Made by a program: the position numbers and the translations under genes. From UKL13-2 sp031368465 (GTDB lineage: Bacteria; Pseudomonadota; Gammaproteobacteria; Burkholderiales; Usitatibacteraceae), in the NCBI GenBank assembly GCA_031368465.1, contig JANMNT010000369.1:1-19028 (forward strand): 19,028 nt of DNA, read 5' to 3'. Under the pieces are notes generated by a model. It had not been told where the DNA came from, did not search any database, and worked only from the letters and a program-made list of their open reading frames with translations. Below are positions 1-7,506 of this stretch, piece after piece (within the stretch, counting starts at the first letter, position 1; every line of letters starts with the position of its first letter).

Positions 1-411
1 GTGATGGGCGACGCGGTTAACCTGGCATCCCGGTTGGAAAGTATCACCAAGGAATATGGCGTCGGCATTCTGGTCTCCGAGAATATTGTCAAGGCGGTCC
101 CCGATGCGATTTATCGGGAACTTGACCGGGTGCGTGTCAAAGGCAAGGTCGAACCGATCAGCATTTACGAACCACTAGGCTTCAAAGGCAAGGTGATTGA
201 CCAACTGATTGACGAGGCGGATCGTTTTCACCGGGCGCTGGATCGTTATCGCGAGCAACGCTGGGATGACGCGGAAAAACTGTTGTTGACGTTGCAACAG
301 GCCGATCCCGGCCGCAAAGTGTACAAGCTCTATATTGAACGTATTGCCAATTTGCGCATGAATCCGCCGGGTAAGAACTGGGACGGCGTGTTTACGTTTA
401 CAACAAAATAG
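1..411 (+). CDS. Class III adenylate/guanylate cyclase, C-terminal fragment
   Basis: This is the 3' end of a class III nucleotide cyclase, an enzyme that makes cAMP (or cGMP) from the NTP. The frame is open from base 1, and the first codon (GTG) reads naturally as the Val of the conserved VMGDAVNLASRLE segment rather than as a start, so the gene begins upstream of the window. That segment contains the Asn and Arg that contact the nucleotide and transition state in this fold. The following stretch to about residue 60 finishes the catalytic domain (RVKGKVEPISIYEPLG). A roughly 75-residue tail follows, ending with ERIANLRMNPPGKNWDGVF, an ending I associate with CHASE2-type membrane cyclases. The N-terminal sensor and membrane part cannot be seen, so the sensor type is inference. 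The stop is TAG at 409-411. Confidence 0.88.
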   Translation: MMGDAVNLASRLESITKEYGVGILVSENIVKAVPDAIYRELDRVRVKGKVEPISIYEPLGFKGKVIDQLIDEADRFHRALDRYREQRWDDAEKLLLTLQQADPGRKVYKLYIERIANLRMNPPGKNWDGVFTFTTK

Positions 412-519
412 AAAGTCGTTTATTGACGGGCATTTCCAGCACAAAAGACCCTGAAACGTCCGTCCCTTCTAGAGTTTATAAATTCGACAATTTCACCGGT
501 GCGCCGGCGATGTGCACTG

Positions 520-1587
520 ATGAGTATTGCAATGACCCGACTGGAATCATTCCCACCGATCAACTACCCGCACGAAATTCCACCGCCACCAGGTGACGCG
601 ATCAAGGTTGCGGATGGCATCTACTGGATTCGCATGCCTCTGCCGTTTGCGCTCGATCACATCAATTTGTGGTTGCTCGAGGACCGCGACGGCTGGACCA
701 TTGTTGATACCGGTTATGGTGTGCCTGCGACCCACATATTGTGGGAGCGACATTTTGCCGAGACCATGCAAGGCAGACCGGTCAAACGGATTATAGTGAC
801 CCACTACCATCCGGATCACGTCGGCTGCACCACCTGGTTGCACGAGAAAAGTGGCGCGCCCGTGTATATGACGACATCCGAATTTATGGCGGCGCATGCC
901 GCCGCACAGGATTTTGCCGGGTTTGATCGGGAAAATTCGGTGGCGCTGTTTTTGGCCAACGGGTTGTTGCGCGCGCGTCCGGATTTTGCCGACGCGACCA
1001 AGGCGCGTGAGGCCTCCTACAAGCGCGGGGTGCCGAGTGTGCCGACACGATACAACCGAATGATGGAGCACGACGAACTGGTGATTGGTAAACGTACCTG
1101 GCGCATCATCGTTGCATACGGTCATGCGCCGGAGCACGCCTGTTTATTTTCAGCGTCTGACAATATCCTGATTTCCGGTGATCAAGTGCTGCCGCGCATC
1201 ACCACCAACGTCGGCGTTTGGGGCAATCAGCCAGACGCGAATCCGCTCAAACAGTTCTTGACCAGCATGGACAAATTTCGGCCGCTGCCGGCGGACACGC
1301 TGGTGCTGCCTTCACATGACCGGGTGTTCTACGGGCTGCACTCCCGGCTTGATCAACTTGCCGACCACCACCAAAAGCGCCTGGCTGAACTTGTCGCGGC
1401 ACTGGATACGGCAAAAACGGCAGCGGATATTCTGCCGGTGCTGTTTCGCCGGCCACTTGATCAACACCAACTTGTGTTTGCCATCGGCGAAGCCATCGCG
1501 CATTTGCACTATCTCTGGTATCAGGGGCTGGTGACCCGAACGCGCGACGATGAGGGGATCTGGCTGTTCCAGCGTAACGCCGCATAA
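520..1587 (+). CDS. Metallo-beta-lactamase-fold hydrolase
   Basis: This is a 355-residue MBL-fold hydrolase, probably a cytoplasmic dinuclear zinc enzyme. Numbered from the ATG at 520, the metal ligands are all visible: HYHPDH at 95-100, the GHAPEH His at 202, Asp221 in SGDQVLP, and His266 in LPSHD. The N-terminal Pro-rich stretch and the WIRMPLPFALDHINLWLL segment are typical of a glyoxalase-II-like subfamily often labelled simply MBL fold metallo-hydrolase. The substrate is not predictable from this. The start is uncertain: GTG 499, ATG 520 and ATG 532 share the frame, and none has a clear Shine-Dalgarno sequence. I chose ATG 520 as the longest ATG form. It lies about 110 bp after the cyclase on the same strand and converges on the response regulator downstream. 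Confidence 0.9.
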   Translation: MSIAMTRLESFPPINYPHEIPPPPGDAIKVADGIYWIRMPLPFALDHINLWLLEDRDGWTIVDTGYGVPATHILWERHFAETMQGRPVKRIIVTHYHPDHVGCTTWLHEKSGAPVYMTTSEFMAAHAAAQDFAGFDRENSVALFLANGLLRARPDFADATKAREASYKRGVPSVPTRYNRMMEHDELVIGKRTWRIIVAYGHAPEHACLFSASDNILISGDQVLPRITTNVGVWGNQPDANPLKQFLTSMDKFRPLPADTLVLPSHDRVFYGLHSRLDQLADHHQKRLAELVAALDTAKTAADILPVLFRRPLDQHQLVFAIGEAIAHLHYLWYQGLVTRTRDDEGIWLFQRNAA

Positions 1588-1627
1588 CAAACGGGGGAAA
1601 GTCAGATAGTTTGCGTTAGCCAAGACA

Positions 1628-1644
1628 GTTGACGGATTGTCAAC
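1628..1644. other. Inverted repeat between convergent genes
   Basis: GTTGAC (1628-1633) and GTCAAC (1639-1644) are perfect 6-bp arms around a 5-base loop, in the 74-bp gap between the converging MBL hydrolase and response regulator genes. There is no T tract on either side. It may be a weak termination or RNA-end structure, or chance. Confidence 0.3.
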
Positions 1645-1661
1645 CGTAACCGGCCAACCAT

Positions 1662-2357
1662 TTACGACGATTGGCTTACGGTTTCCAAACGGTAGCCAAA
1701 ATTATAAATTGGCGTGAGCCGCAAGCCGTTGGCAGGACAGAAGTCGAGTTTTTTGCGCAGGCGGCTGATATGGGTATCCACCGTCCGCGATTGCACCTCG
1801 GCGCTGTGACCCCACACACTTTCGGTGATATGCCCGCGCGACAACAACTGGTCAATATTGTTGAACAGAAAAACCGCCAGCTCAAACTCTTTGTCGGTCA
1901 TATCGACGGCATGACCGCCCATCTTGACGTGGCGGTTTGCCAAATCCACCAAGTATGGTCCGATGGCAATATTTTCTGCGTCATGGGTGCGAACTTTTGC
2001 ACGACGCAGCAATGCATTGACACGCGCAAGCAGCTCAAGCCGGCGAATGGGTTTGACCATATAGTCATCCGCACCCGCATGTAGCGCAGAGACAATATCC
2101 TGCTCGGAATCCCGACCGGTAATAAACAACACGGGCGCGTCAATTTGCTGCTTCTCACGCAACCAGTGCAACACCTCGGGGCCGGAAAGATCCGGCACGT
2201 GCCAGTCAAGCATGTACAGATCAAAACTTTCCCGGTTTGCCTCGCGAACAATTGTCCTGCCGGACGTGAAATGATGGACATGGTGGCCGCCTGTCTCAAG
2301 CCATTGCTTGAGTGCGCCGCCCACGTCGATATCGTCCTCCAACATCGCAATTCGCAC
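1662..2357 (-). CDS. OmpR/PhoB-family response regulator (no adjacent kinase)
   Basis: This is a 231-residue two-component response regulator, a phosphorylation-controlled DNA-binding protein. The receiver domain (about 1-120) has the acidic pair D8/D9, the phospho-acceptor D51 (in YMLDWHVPDLSG), T80 and K102 with the KP motif. The winged-helix output domain (about 130-228) contains the TDKEFELAVFLF segment, SRTVDTHISRLRKKL as recognition helix, and a terminal YNFGYRL hairpin. Start: GTG at 2357, preceded by GGAGG at 8-bp spacing, which fixes it well. No histidine kinase lies next to it within the window, so the partner is unknown. It sits 131 bp downstream of the VWA gene on the same strand. 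A TTGACT-like -35 (2440-2445, minus strand) lies in that gap without a convincing -10. Co-transcription with the MoxR/VWA pair is possible but unproven. Confidence 0.93.
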   Translation of the reverse strand: MRIAMLEDDIDVGGALKQWLETGGHHVHHFTSGRTIVREANRESFDLYMLDWHVPDLSGPEVLHWLREKQQIDAPVLFITGRDSEQDIVSALHAGADDYMVKPIRRLELLARVNALLRRAKVRTHDAENIAIGPYLVDLANRHVKMGGHAVDMTDKEFELAVFLFNNIDQLLSRGHITESVWGHSAEVQSRTVDTHISRLRKKLDFCPANGLRLTPIYNFGYRLETVSQSS

Positions 2358-2365
2358 TATTTATT

Positions 2366-2370
2366 CCTCC
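2366..2370 (-). promoter_or_regulatory. Ribosome binding site of the response regulator
   Basis: GGAGG on the minus strand, 8 bases before the GTG codon at 2357-2355. It decides in favour of this GTG start over the internal ATG at codon 5. Confidence 0.7.
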
Positions 2371-2488
2371 GGTATTTCGCTACTGGCGTCCGGCTATTTT
2401 ACCAAGATTTCCGATTTTGTGGGGCTCGGATGAACGGCCAGTCAAGACGCCATTTTAATCCCTCAGGCGGTTAAAAAGCATCCTAAGT

Positions 2489-3688
2489 TCAAACCAGATT
2501 TTTCATCGCCCTGTCGAGACCGTCGACGGTCATGGGATACATGCGGTCTTCCATCAAATCACGTGTCATTTTGACCGATTGCGTCCACGGCCAGTGTTGT
2601 TCCGGCGTGGGGTTGATCCATGCGGCGTTTTTGTAATGACCGGTCAGTCTCTCCAACCACGCAACGCCCGCCTCCTCGTTCCAATGCTCGACACTGCCAC
2701 CAGGCTGCAAAATTTCGTAGGGACTCATGGTGGCGTCACCCACAATAATCACCTTGTAGTCTTTGCCGTATTTATTGAGCACATCCCATGTAGGGAATTT
2801 TTCGCTGTGCCGCAGACGGTTGTTGCGCCAGACCGACTCGTAGAAAAAGTTATGAAAGTAGAAATACTCCAGGTGTTTGAATTCCGTCTTTGCCGCTGAG
2901 AATAACTCCTCGCATCGATGTACGTATTCATCCATCGAGCCGCCGACATCTAGAAACAGCAGTACTTTCACATTGTTGTGGCGCTCGGGAACCATCTTGA
3001 TATCGAGGTAGCCGGCGTTGTTCGCCGTTGCCTTGATGGTGTGATCGAGGTCAAGCTCCTCTTCCGCACCGGTTCGCGCAAATCGACGCAGACGCCGCAA
3101 CGCCAACTGGATATTACGAATGCCCAATTCGACATTGTCGTCGTAATCGCGATAGGCGCGTTGATCCCAGACCTTGACCGCACTCTTGTTACGGCCGTTA
3201 TCCTGACCGATCCGCACCCCCTCCGGATTAAATCCGTAGGCACCAAATGGCGAGGTTCCCGCCGTGCCGATCCATTTACTGCCACCCTGATGCCGGTCCT
3301 TTTGTTCTTCGAGCCGTTTTCGCAGGGTCTCCATCAGCTTCTCCCAGCCACCGAGCGCCTCAATCTGCGCTTTCTCGGCATCAGACAGCACTTTTTCTGC
3401 CAGCTTTCTGAGCCACTCTTCGGGAATTTCCTGTTGCAACAATTTGTCCAGCGCTGCATTGAGATTCTCGACGCCTTTGAAGTACGCACCAAACGCGCGG
3501 TCAAAACGATCAAAGTGAGACTCGTCCTTTACCAGGCACGCGCGGGCAACATAATAAAAATCGTCGATGCTGCCATAGTTGTCCAGTGTCGTTGCGCCCT
3601 TTTCCATTGCCTCGCACAACGTCAGATACTCTTTGACTGAAACCGGCAGGCCGGACTGTTTAAGCGTGAGAAAAAAATCGATCAACAT
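2489..3688 (-). CDS. VWA-domain protein, CoxE-like, partner of the MoxR ATPase
   Basis: This is a 399-residue cytoplasmic protein with no signal peptide. Residues 1-130 form a charged helical N-terminal region, beginning MLIDFFLTLKQSGLPVSVKE, which is characteristic of CoxE-like VWA proteins. From about 238 a von Willebrand factor A domain begins with VKVLLFLDVGGSMDEYV. The metal-site motif reads DVGGS (D247 to S251), a variant of the usual DxSxS. GDATMSPYEI later is the second metal-site loop. It lies 29 bp downstream of the MoxR ATPase on the same strand, almost certainly in one operon. In known pairs of this kind the ATPase and VWA protein act together to remodel or insert metal into a client enzyme. 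No obvious client is encoded here, so the client is unknown. The stop is TGA at 2489-2491. Confidence 0.9.
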   Translation of the reverse strand: MLIDFFLTLKQSGLPVSVKEYLTLCEAMEKGATTLDNYGSIDDFYYVARACLVKDESHFDRFDRAFGAYFKGVENLNAALDKLLQQEIPEEWLRKLAEKVLSDAEKAQIEALGGWEKLMETLRKRLEEQKDRHQGGSKWIGTAGTSPFGAYGFNPEGVRIGQDNGRNKSAVKVWDQRAYRDYDDNVELGIRNIQLALRRLRRFARTGAEEELDLDHTIKATANNAGYLDIKMVPERHNNVKVLLFLDVGGSMDEYVHRCEELFSAAKTEFKHLEYFYFHNFFYESVWRNNRLRHSEKFPTWDVLNKYGKDYKVIIVGDATMSPYEILQPGGSVEHWNEEAGVAWLERLTGHYKNAAWINPTPEQHWPWTQSVKMTRDLMEDRMYPMTVDGLDRAMKNLV

Positions 3689-3717
3689 GTTGAAGCGCGT
3701 GTGCGATGACTGCGCCC

Positions 3718-4560
3718 TTAACGCGCCCGCTTCGACAGAAAAATCAACCGTTCGAATAGATGCACATCTTGTTCGTTCTTGACCAATGCACCGTACAGCG
3801 GCGGGATCAGTTTGTTGGTATCGTTCGATTTCAGCGCCTCCGGCGGAATATCCTCAGCCACCAGCAATTTGATCCAATCGAGCAACTCCGAGGTGGATGG
3901 TTTTTTCTTTAAACCGGGCATTTCCCGAATGTCGAAAAACACTTCCATTGCCTCCTTTAACAGATTTTTTTTCAGGTTTGGAAAATGTACATCGGCAATT
4001 CTTTGCATTGTTTCGTGATCCGGGAAGCGGATGTAATGGAAAAAACAGCGGCGCAAAAATGCGTCCGGCAATTCCTTTTCATTGTTGCTGGTGATAAAAA
4101 TAATCGGCCGGTGTTTGGCCTTGACGGTCTCACGGGTTTCGTAACAATAAAATTCCATGCGGTCGAGTTCGCGCAACAAATCATTCGGAAACTCGATATC
4201 GGCCTTGTCGATTTCATCAATCAGCAGCACCACCTGCTCATCGGCGGTGAACGCCTGCCACAACAGGCCTTTGTTGATGTAGTTGCGGATGTCTTTGACT
4301 TTTTCCTCACCCAATTGCGAATCGCGCAAACGCGATACCGCGTCATACTCATATAAGCCCTGCTGGGCTTTGGTGGTCGATTTGATGTGCCACTGCAACA
4401 ATGGCTTTCCCAGCGCAGCCGATACTTCCTCTGCAAGCATGGTTTTGCCGGTACCCGGCTCGCCTTTGATCAACAGCGGGCGTTCAAGCGTAATCGCGGC
4501 ATTGACCGCCAGCATCAAGTCCTGGGTGGCAATATAGTTTTGGCTGCCGGTAAACTTCAT
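3718..4560 (-). CDS. MoxR-family AAA+ ATPase
   Basis: This is an AAA+ ATPase of the MoxR group, a chaperone-like remodelling enzyme. Numbered from the ATG at 4560 (280 aa), it has Walker A GEPGTGKT at 33-40, Walker B VVLLIDEID at 110-118, a sensor-1 region ITSNNEKELP near 156-165, and the FLRRC arginine-finger segment near 168-172. The C-terminal part includes KKPSTSELLDWIKLL, a usual MoxR lid feature. I prefer ATG 4560 because relatives begin MKF-x-GS, and because a TATAAT box overlaps the alternative ATG at 4593 (which would add 11 residues). Neither start has a strong Shine-Dalgarno sequence. It is the first gene of the MoxR-VWA operon and is divergent from the DUF4139 gene, whose start lies only 47 bp away. 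The stop is TAA. Confidence 0.92.
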   Translation of the reverse strand: MKFTGSQNYIATQDLMLAVNAAITLERPLLIKGEPGTGKTMLAEEVSAALGKPLLQWHIKSTTKAQQGLYEYDAVSRLRDSQLGEEKVKDIRNYINKGLLWQAFTADEQVVLLIDEIDKADIEFPNDLLRELDRMEFYCYETRETVKAKHRPIIFITSNNEKELPDAFLRRCFFHYIRFPDHETMQRIADVHFPNLKKNLLKEAMEVFFDIREMPGLKKKPSTSELLDWIKLLVAEDIPPEALKSNDTNKLIPPLYGALVKNEQDVHLFERLIFLSKRAR

Positions 4561-4591
4561 GGTGTCGATATACGTTGGTTGGGTTGCCCCC

Positions 4592-4597
4592 ATTATA
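4592..4597 (-). promoter_or_regulatory. Possible -10 box for the MoxR-VWA operon
   Basis: TATAAT, a perfect sigma-70 -10 hexamer on the minus strand, lies about 30 bp before the ATG at 4560. No good -35 is found at 16-18 bp upstream, so this is tentative. If real, transcription would start near 4585, leaving a short leader and excluding the alternative ATG at 4593. Confidence 0.35.
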
Positions 4598-4601
4598 GGA
4601 G
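4597..4601 (+). promoter_or_regulatory. Ribosome binding site of the DUF4139 gene
   Basis: AGGAG, 6 bases before the ATG at 4608. The initiation signal of the interrupted gene is intact. It overlaps the minus-strand TATAAT box. Confidence 0.65.
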
Positions 4602-4607
4602 TTCCAG

Positions 4608-6131
4608 ATGGTCATTCGATCCCGCAAACTTTCCGCATTAAGGTATCTCGCCGGCTTTACACTGCCTTGGTTGGTGCTGGCGTCCAACGGATGGTCCCAG
4701 ACCAGCGTGACCATCTATTCGAGTGCGCAACCCGGCAGTTTGTCGGCGGCGACCTTCCGTTCCGGCGGTGAATACGGTAACGTCCCCGGATATGCCGTGG
4801 TTCGACAGGAAAAGTCATTTGATCTTGGCCGCGGCCGCACGATCATTCGTGTGACTGATGTGCCCGCGTTGATCGACCCGACCACGGTTACATTTGAATC
4901 CCTTACTGACAACGCCAATACCCGCGTGGTTGAACAGAGTTTTGAGTTTGATTTGACCAGCACCAGTAAGCTGCTCCAAAAGTACCTCGACCGGGACGTC
5001 ACCATCGAGCAAATCCGCGGCAACAGTGTCGAGTCAGTCACCGGCACCCTGCTATCTGCGCGCGATGGCATTGTCATCCGCACCCCCGAGGGTGGCATCC
5101 GCACCTTGAACAACTACGCCGGTGTGCGTTTGGCCTCGCTGCCCGGTGGATTGATCAGCAAACCAACGCTGGTGTAGGATATTGCCGCGGATCGTGCCGG
5201 CACCCACAAAGCCCGCTACGGTTACCAAACCCAGGGCATCACCTGGTGGACTGATTACAATCTGACGCTGAATGACGACAACAATCAATGCAGGCTTGAC
5301 GTCGGCGCATGGGTGACGATTGTCAACCAGACCGGCGCAACCTTTGACGACGCAAAGCTAAAGCTCGTGGCCGGCGACGTTCAGCGTGCACAGCCCCGCG
5401 CCACCGCGAATGACATGGCGATGGCAAGCGCACAACGAATGAACAAATCCGACGTTAGCGGGTTCCAGGAAAAATCATTTTTCGAATACCATCTGTACAC
5501 ACTTGGCCGCCCGACCACCCTCGCCAACAACAGTACCAAACAGATCGAGTTGTTTCCCACTGCGCGTGGCGTGGGTTGTGAAAAGACGTTGGTGTACTAC
5601 GGGCAGGCCGGATGGTTTGGCGGCTACTATGGCAGTCCGATGACCGACCGCAATTTTGGCAATCAATCAAACAAAAAAATTGATGTCTATTTGCGTTTCA
5701 AAAATCGCGAAGACAACAAACTCGGCATTCCGCTTCCGGCAGGCAAGATACGCGTCGGCAAACTTGACAATGCCGATCAGTCGCTGGAATTTATCGGCGA
5801 AGATTTGATCGATCACACCCCCAAAAATGAAACGATCCAGATCAAGCTGGGCAGCGCCTTTGATGTTGTGGGCGAACGCCGCCAAGTCGACTATCGGACC
5901 GACACCAACGCGAAATGGATTGAAGAAGATATTGAAGTCAAGATTCGCAACCAAAAAGATACTTCAGCAAACGTCATTGTGAAAGAGAATTTATATCGCT
6001 GGAGCAATTGGACCATCAAGAACAAAAGCACCGATTATGAAAAGGTCGATTCACGGACCATCCAATTTCCACTCAGAATCAACAAAGGTGCCGAGGCAAT
6101 TGTTCGCTACACCGTCCGATACACCTGGTAA
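4608..6131 (+). pseudogene. DUF4139 secreted protein gene interrupted by an in-frame TAG
   Basis: A single reading frame of 508 codons is broken only by TAG at 5175-5177 (codon 190). The first part (189 aa) has an N-terminal signal peptide with a hydrophobic core (LAGFTLPWLVLAS) and the beta-rich N-terminal domain. After the TAG the same frame continues without any other stop through DIAADRAGTHKARYGYQTQG, ITWWTDYNLTL, LDVGAWVTIVNQTGATFDDA and AKLKLVAGDVQRA, the hallmark block of DUF4139, to TAA at 6131. In relatives I recall the sequence PTLVW at the break, so TGG to TAG (W190*) by a single G-to-A change is the simplest reading. There is no frameshift or deletion, and the Shine-Dalgarno sequence is intact. 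Alternatives are a sequencing error, readthrough, or reinitiation downstream (the GTG at 5313 lies inside the domain). The intact protein would be exported; its function is unknown. Confidence 0.85.
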
Positions 6132-6171
6132 GACCAAACGCAACAATCGCCACGTCTGTTTGCAAACGCGT

Positions 6172-7170
6172 TTACTGGCGGGTGTTTTCAGGCTTTTCTG
6201 CCTCAAGCACCCCGCCAGTATTGGACAATCGGTTTATTGCTTGCACCACCTGCGACACGATTTCTGTTGAAAATAACAAACCAACGTGTCCCACCCCCGA
6301 CACGGCAATATTTTCGGCCCAGGGAAGTTGGCTCGACTCTGGCGGGTAAACGATATCGTCATTAATGGTATAGATTGACACCGTTGGCGGCTTTGCGCCG
6401 CCGGTAACCCGCTCGCGCTCGAGCAAACTCGCAATCCATTCACCCTGCCAGCGCATTTGTTTGACACAAGCACCAACCCCAAGCGCCGCCGTGCGGGTGC
6501 CGTGGTGAGGCGTGCCCAGTGTGACAAATTGCGCGATGCGAGCCGCACCATGTTCGACCATATAGGCGCGTGTGACCAGCCCGCCCATGCTATGGGCAAT
6601 CACAATGACTTGTGGGTGGTTGGTCTCAGCACATATGGCTTCGATGCGGGCATGTAATTGCGCGGCAAACGACTCGATTGTGCCAAATGGCGGTTCAAAC
6701 GTGATCGTATAAATCAACCCGCGCATTTTGCCGGCCTCTACAGCGCTCTTTGCATGCGTCTGCAGACGTTGCCGAAACCGCACCCACATGCCGCGATTCG
6801 AGAAATAGCCGTGTACCAGCAACACCGGCGGTGAAGCGGGTGCGTCGATGCCGCTCAACATTTCGGCCGGTTCGTCGGGCATGACGAATCGGTAAAACGG
6901 CTGGGCAATATTGAAGCTGGTCAGCCTCGACGTAAACTCGCCCCAAAGCGCGGCCAGCATCTTTGTGTTTTCACGGCGCTCCCTGAATCGCATGACACCA
7001 CAGACCAAAAAACTGCTGAATGCGTGTGAAAGTCGCCACAAAAATCCGAGCGTCAGGATAACCAACGCGATGGACAGCGGACCCCAGCCGGGTCCGCCAA
7101 GTACAACCGCGAGACCGACATAGGCAAACAATTCAATCGCCAGAACAAAGATAAGCCATCGCTGCAGCAT
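6172..7170 (-). CDS. Membrane-anchored alpha/beta hydrolase (lipase/esterase-like)
   Basis: This is a 332-residue protein with two N-terminal hydrophobic segments (about 4-24 and 31-58) followed by an alpha/beta-hydrolase domain. The oxyanion HG pair is in LLVHGYFSN (120-121), the nucleophile Ser194 is in AHSMGG, an acidic residue is at D271/D272 (TINDDIV), and the catalytic His295 is in SGVGHVGLL. TLGTPHHGT is typical of triacylglycerol-lipase and PGAP1-like esterases. The substrate is unknown; membrane lipids or acyl esters are inference. Its ATG directly follows the TAA of azlD with no spacer, so translation is probably coupled. The azlD tail supplies a GGTGGGA that may serve as Shine-Dalgarno sequence. 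It converges with the DUF4139 gene, with a hairpin over its last codons. Confidence 0.88.
   Translation of the reverse strand: MLQRWLIFVLAIELFAYVGLAVVLGGPGWGPLSIALVILTLGFLWRLSHAFSSFLVCGVMRFRERRENTKMLAALWGEFTSRLTSFNIAQPFYRFVMPDEPAEMLSGIDAPASPPVLLVHGYFSNRGMWVRFRQRLQTHAKSAVEAGKMRGLIYTITFEPPFGTIESFAAQLHARIEAICAETNHPQVIVIAHSMGGLVTRAYMVEHGAARIAQFVTLGTPHHGTRTAALGVGACVKQMRWQGEWIASLLERERVTGGAKPPTVSIYTINDDIVYPPESSQLPWAENIAVSGVGHVGLLFSTEIVSQVVQAINRLSNTGGVLEAEKPENTRQ
6174..6219. terminator. Nested hairpin at the convergent DUF4139/hydrolase ends
   Basis: ACTGGCGGGTG (6174-6184) pairs with CACCCCGCCAGT (6208-6219) with one bulged base. Inside the loop, AGGC (6190-6193) pairs with GCCT (6200-6203). It overlaps the last codons of the hydrolase gene, 43 bp after the DUF4139 stop. 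No T tract follows on either strand, so it may stabilise the mRNA end or act as a weak terminator for the plus-strand transcript. Confidence 0.4.
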
Positions 7171-7506
7171 TTATGATCCCACCCATTTGAGCAGCCAAAG
7201 TGTCGCCATGCCCGCGCCGATTGTCGCAAAAATACTTTTGGTTCGCCATGCAATCAATGCGGCGACCAGTGCAGCGACGATGCGATAACCATTGACACTT
7301 TCACCTGTCTGCAACTCGCGAAACAACACGTCCGGCAGAATCAGCGCTGGCATCACCGCCGCGCCAACGTACTTTAATGCGCGGGTAAACCAAAGCGGCA
7401 CATTTAAATCCGCGGGCAGAACAATAAACGACGCCCTCGCCACTACTGTGACGACACCCGCCGCCACAATCGTCGCCACGCTGACCCAGCCAGCCTCAAT
7501 TGCCAT
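7171..7506 (-). CDS. azlD: AzlD-family branched-chain amino acid exporter subunit
   Basis: This 111-residue, almost wholly hydrophobic protein has about four membrane segments and matches the AzlD family. ARASFIVLP near residues 24-32 and ALKYVGAAVMPALILPDVL near 43-61 are typical of it. AzlD is the small partner of AzlC; the pair (YgaZH-type) exports branched-chain and related amino acids across the inner membrane. Its ATG (7506-7504) shares a base with the TGA of azlC (TGATG), a classic coupling arrangement. The length is normal for the family, and the stop is TAA immediately before the hydrolase ATG. The exact substrate is inferred from the family. Confidence 0.9.
   Translation of the reverse strand: MAIEAGWVSVATIVAAGVVTVVARASFIVLPADLNVPLWFTRALKYVGAAVMPALILPDVLFRELQTGESVNGYRIVAALVAALIAWRTKSIFATIGAGMATLWLLKWVGS

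Noticed and set aside
2978..3640. 220-codon plus-strand open frame
   Set aside because: It is antisense to the VWA gene, has no domain, and is a reading-frame shadow.
5313..6131. Separate gene starting at GTG 5313
   Set aside because: The start falls inside the conserved DUF4139 block, in the same frame as the upstream part, and has no Shine-Dalgarno sequence, so it is the second half of an interrupted gene.
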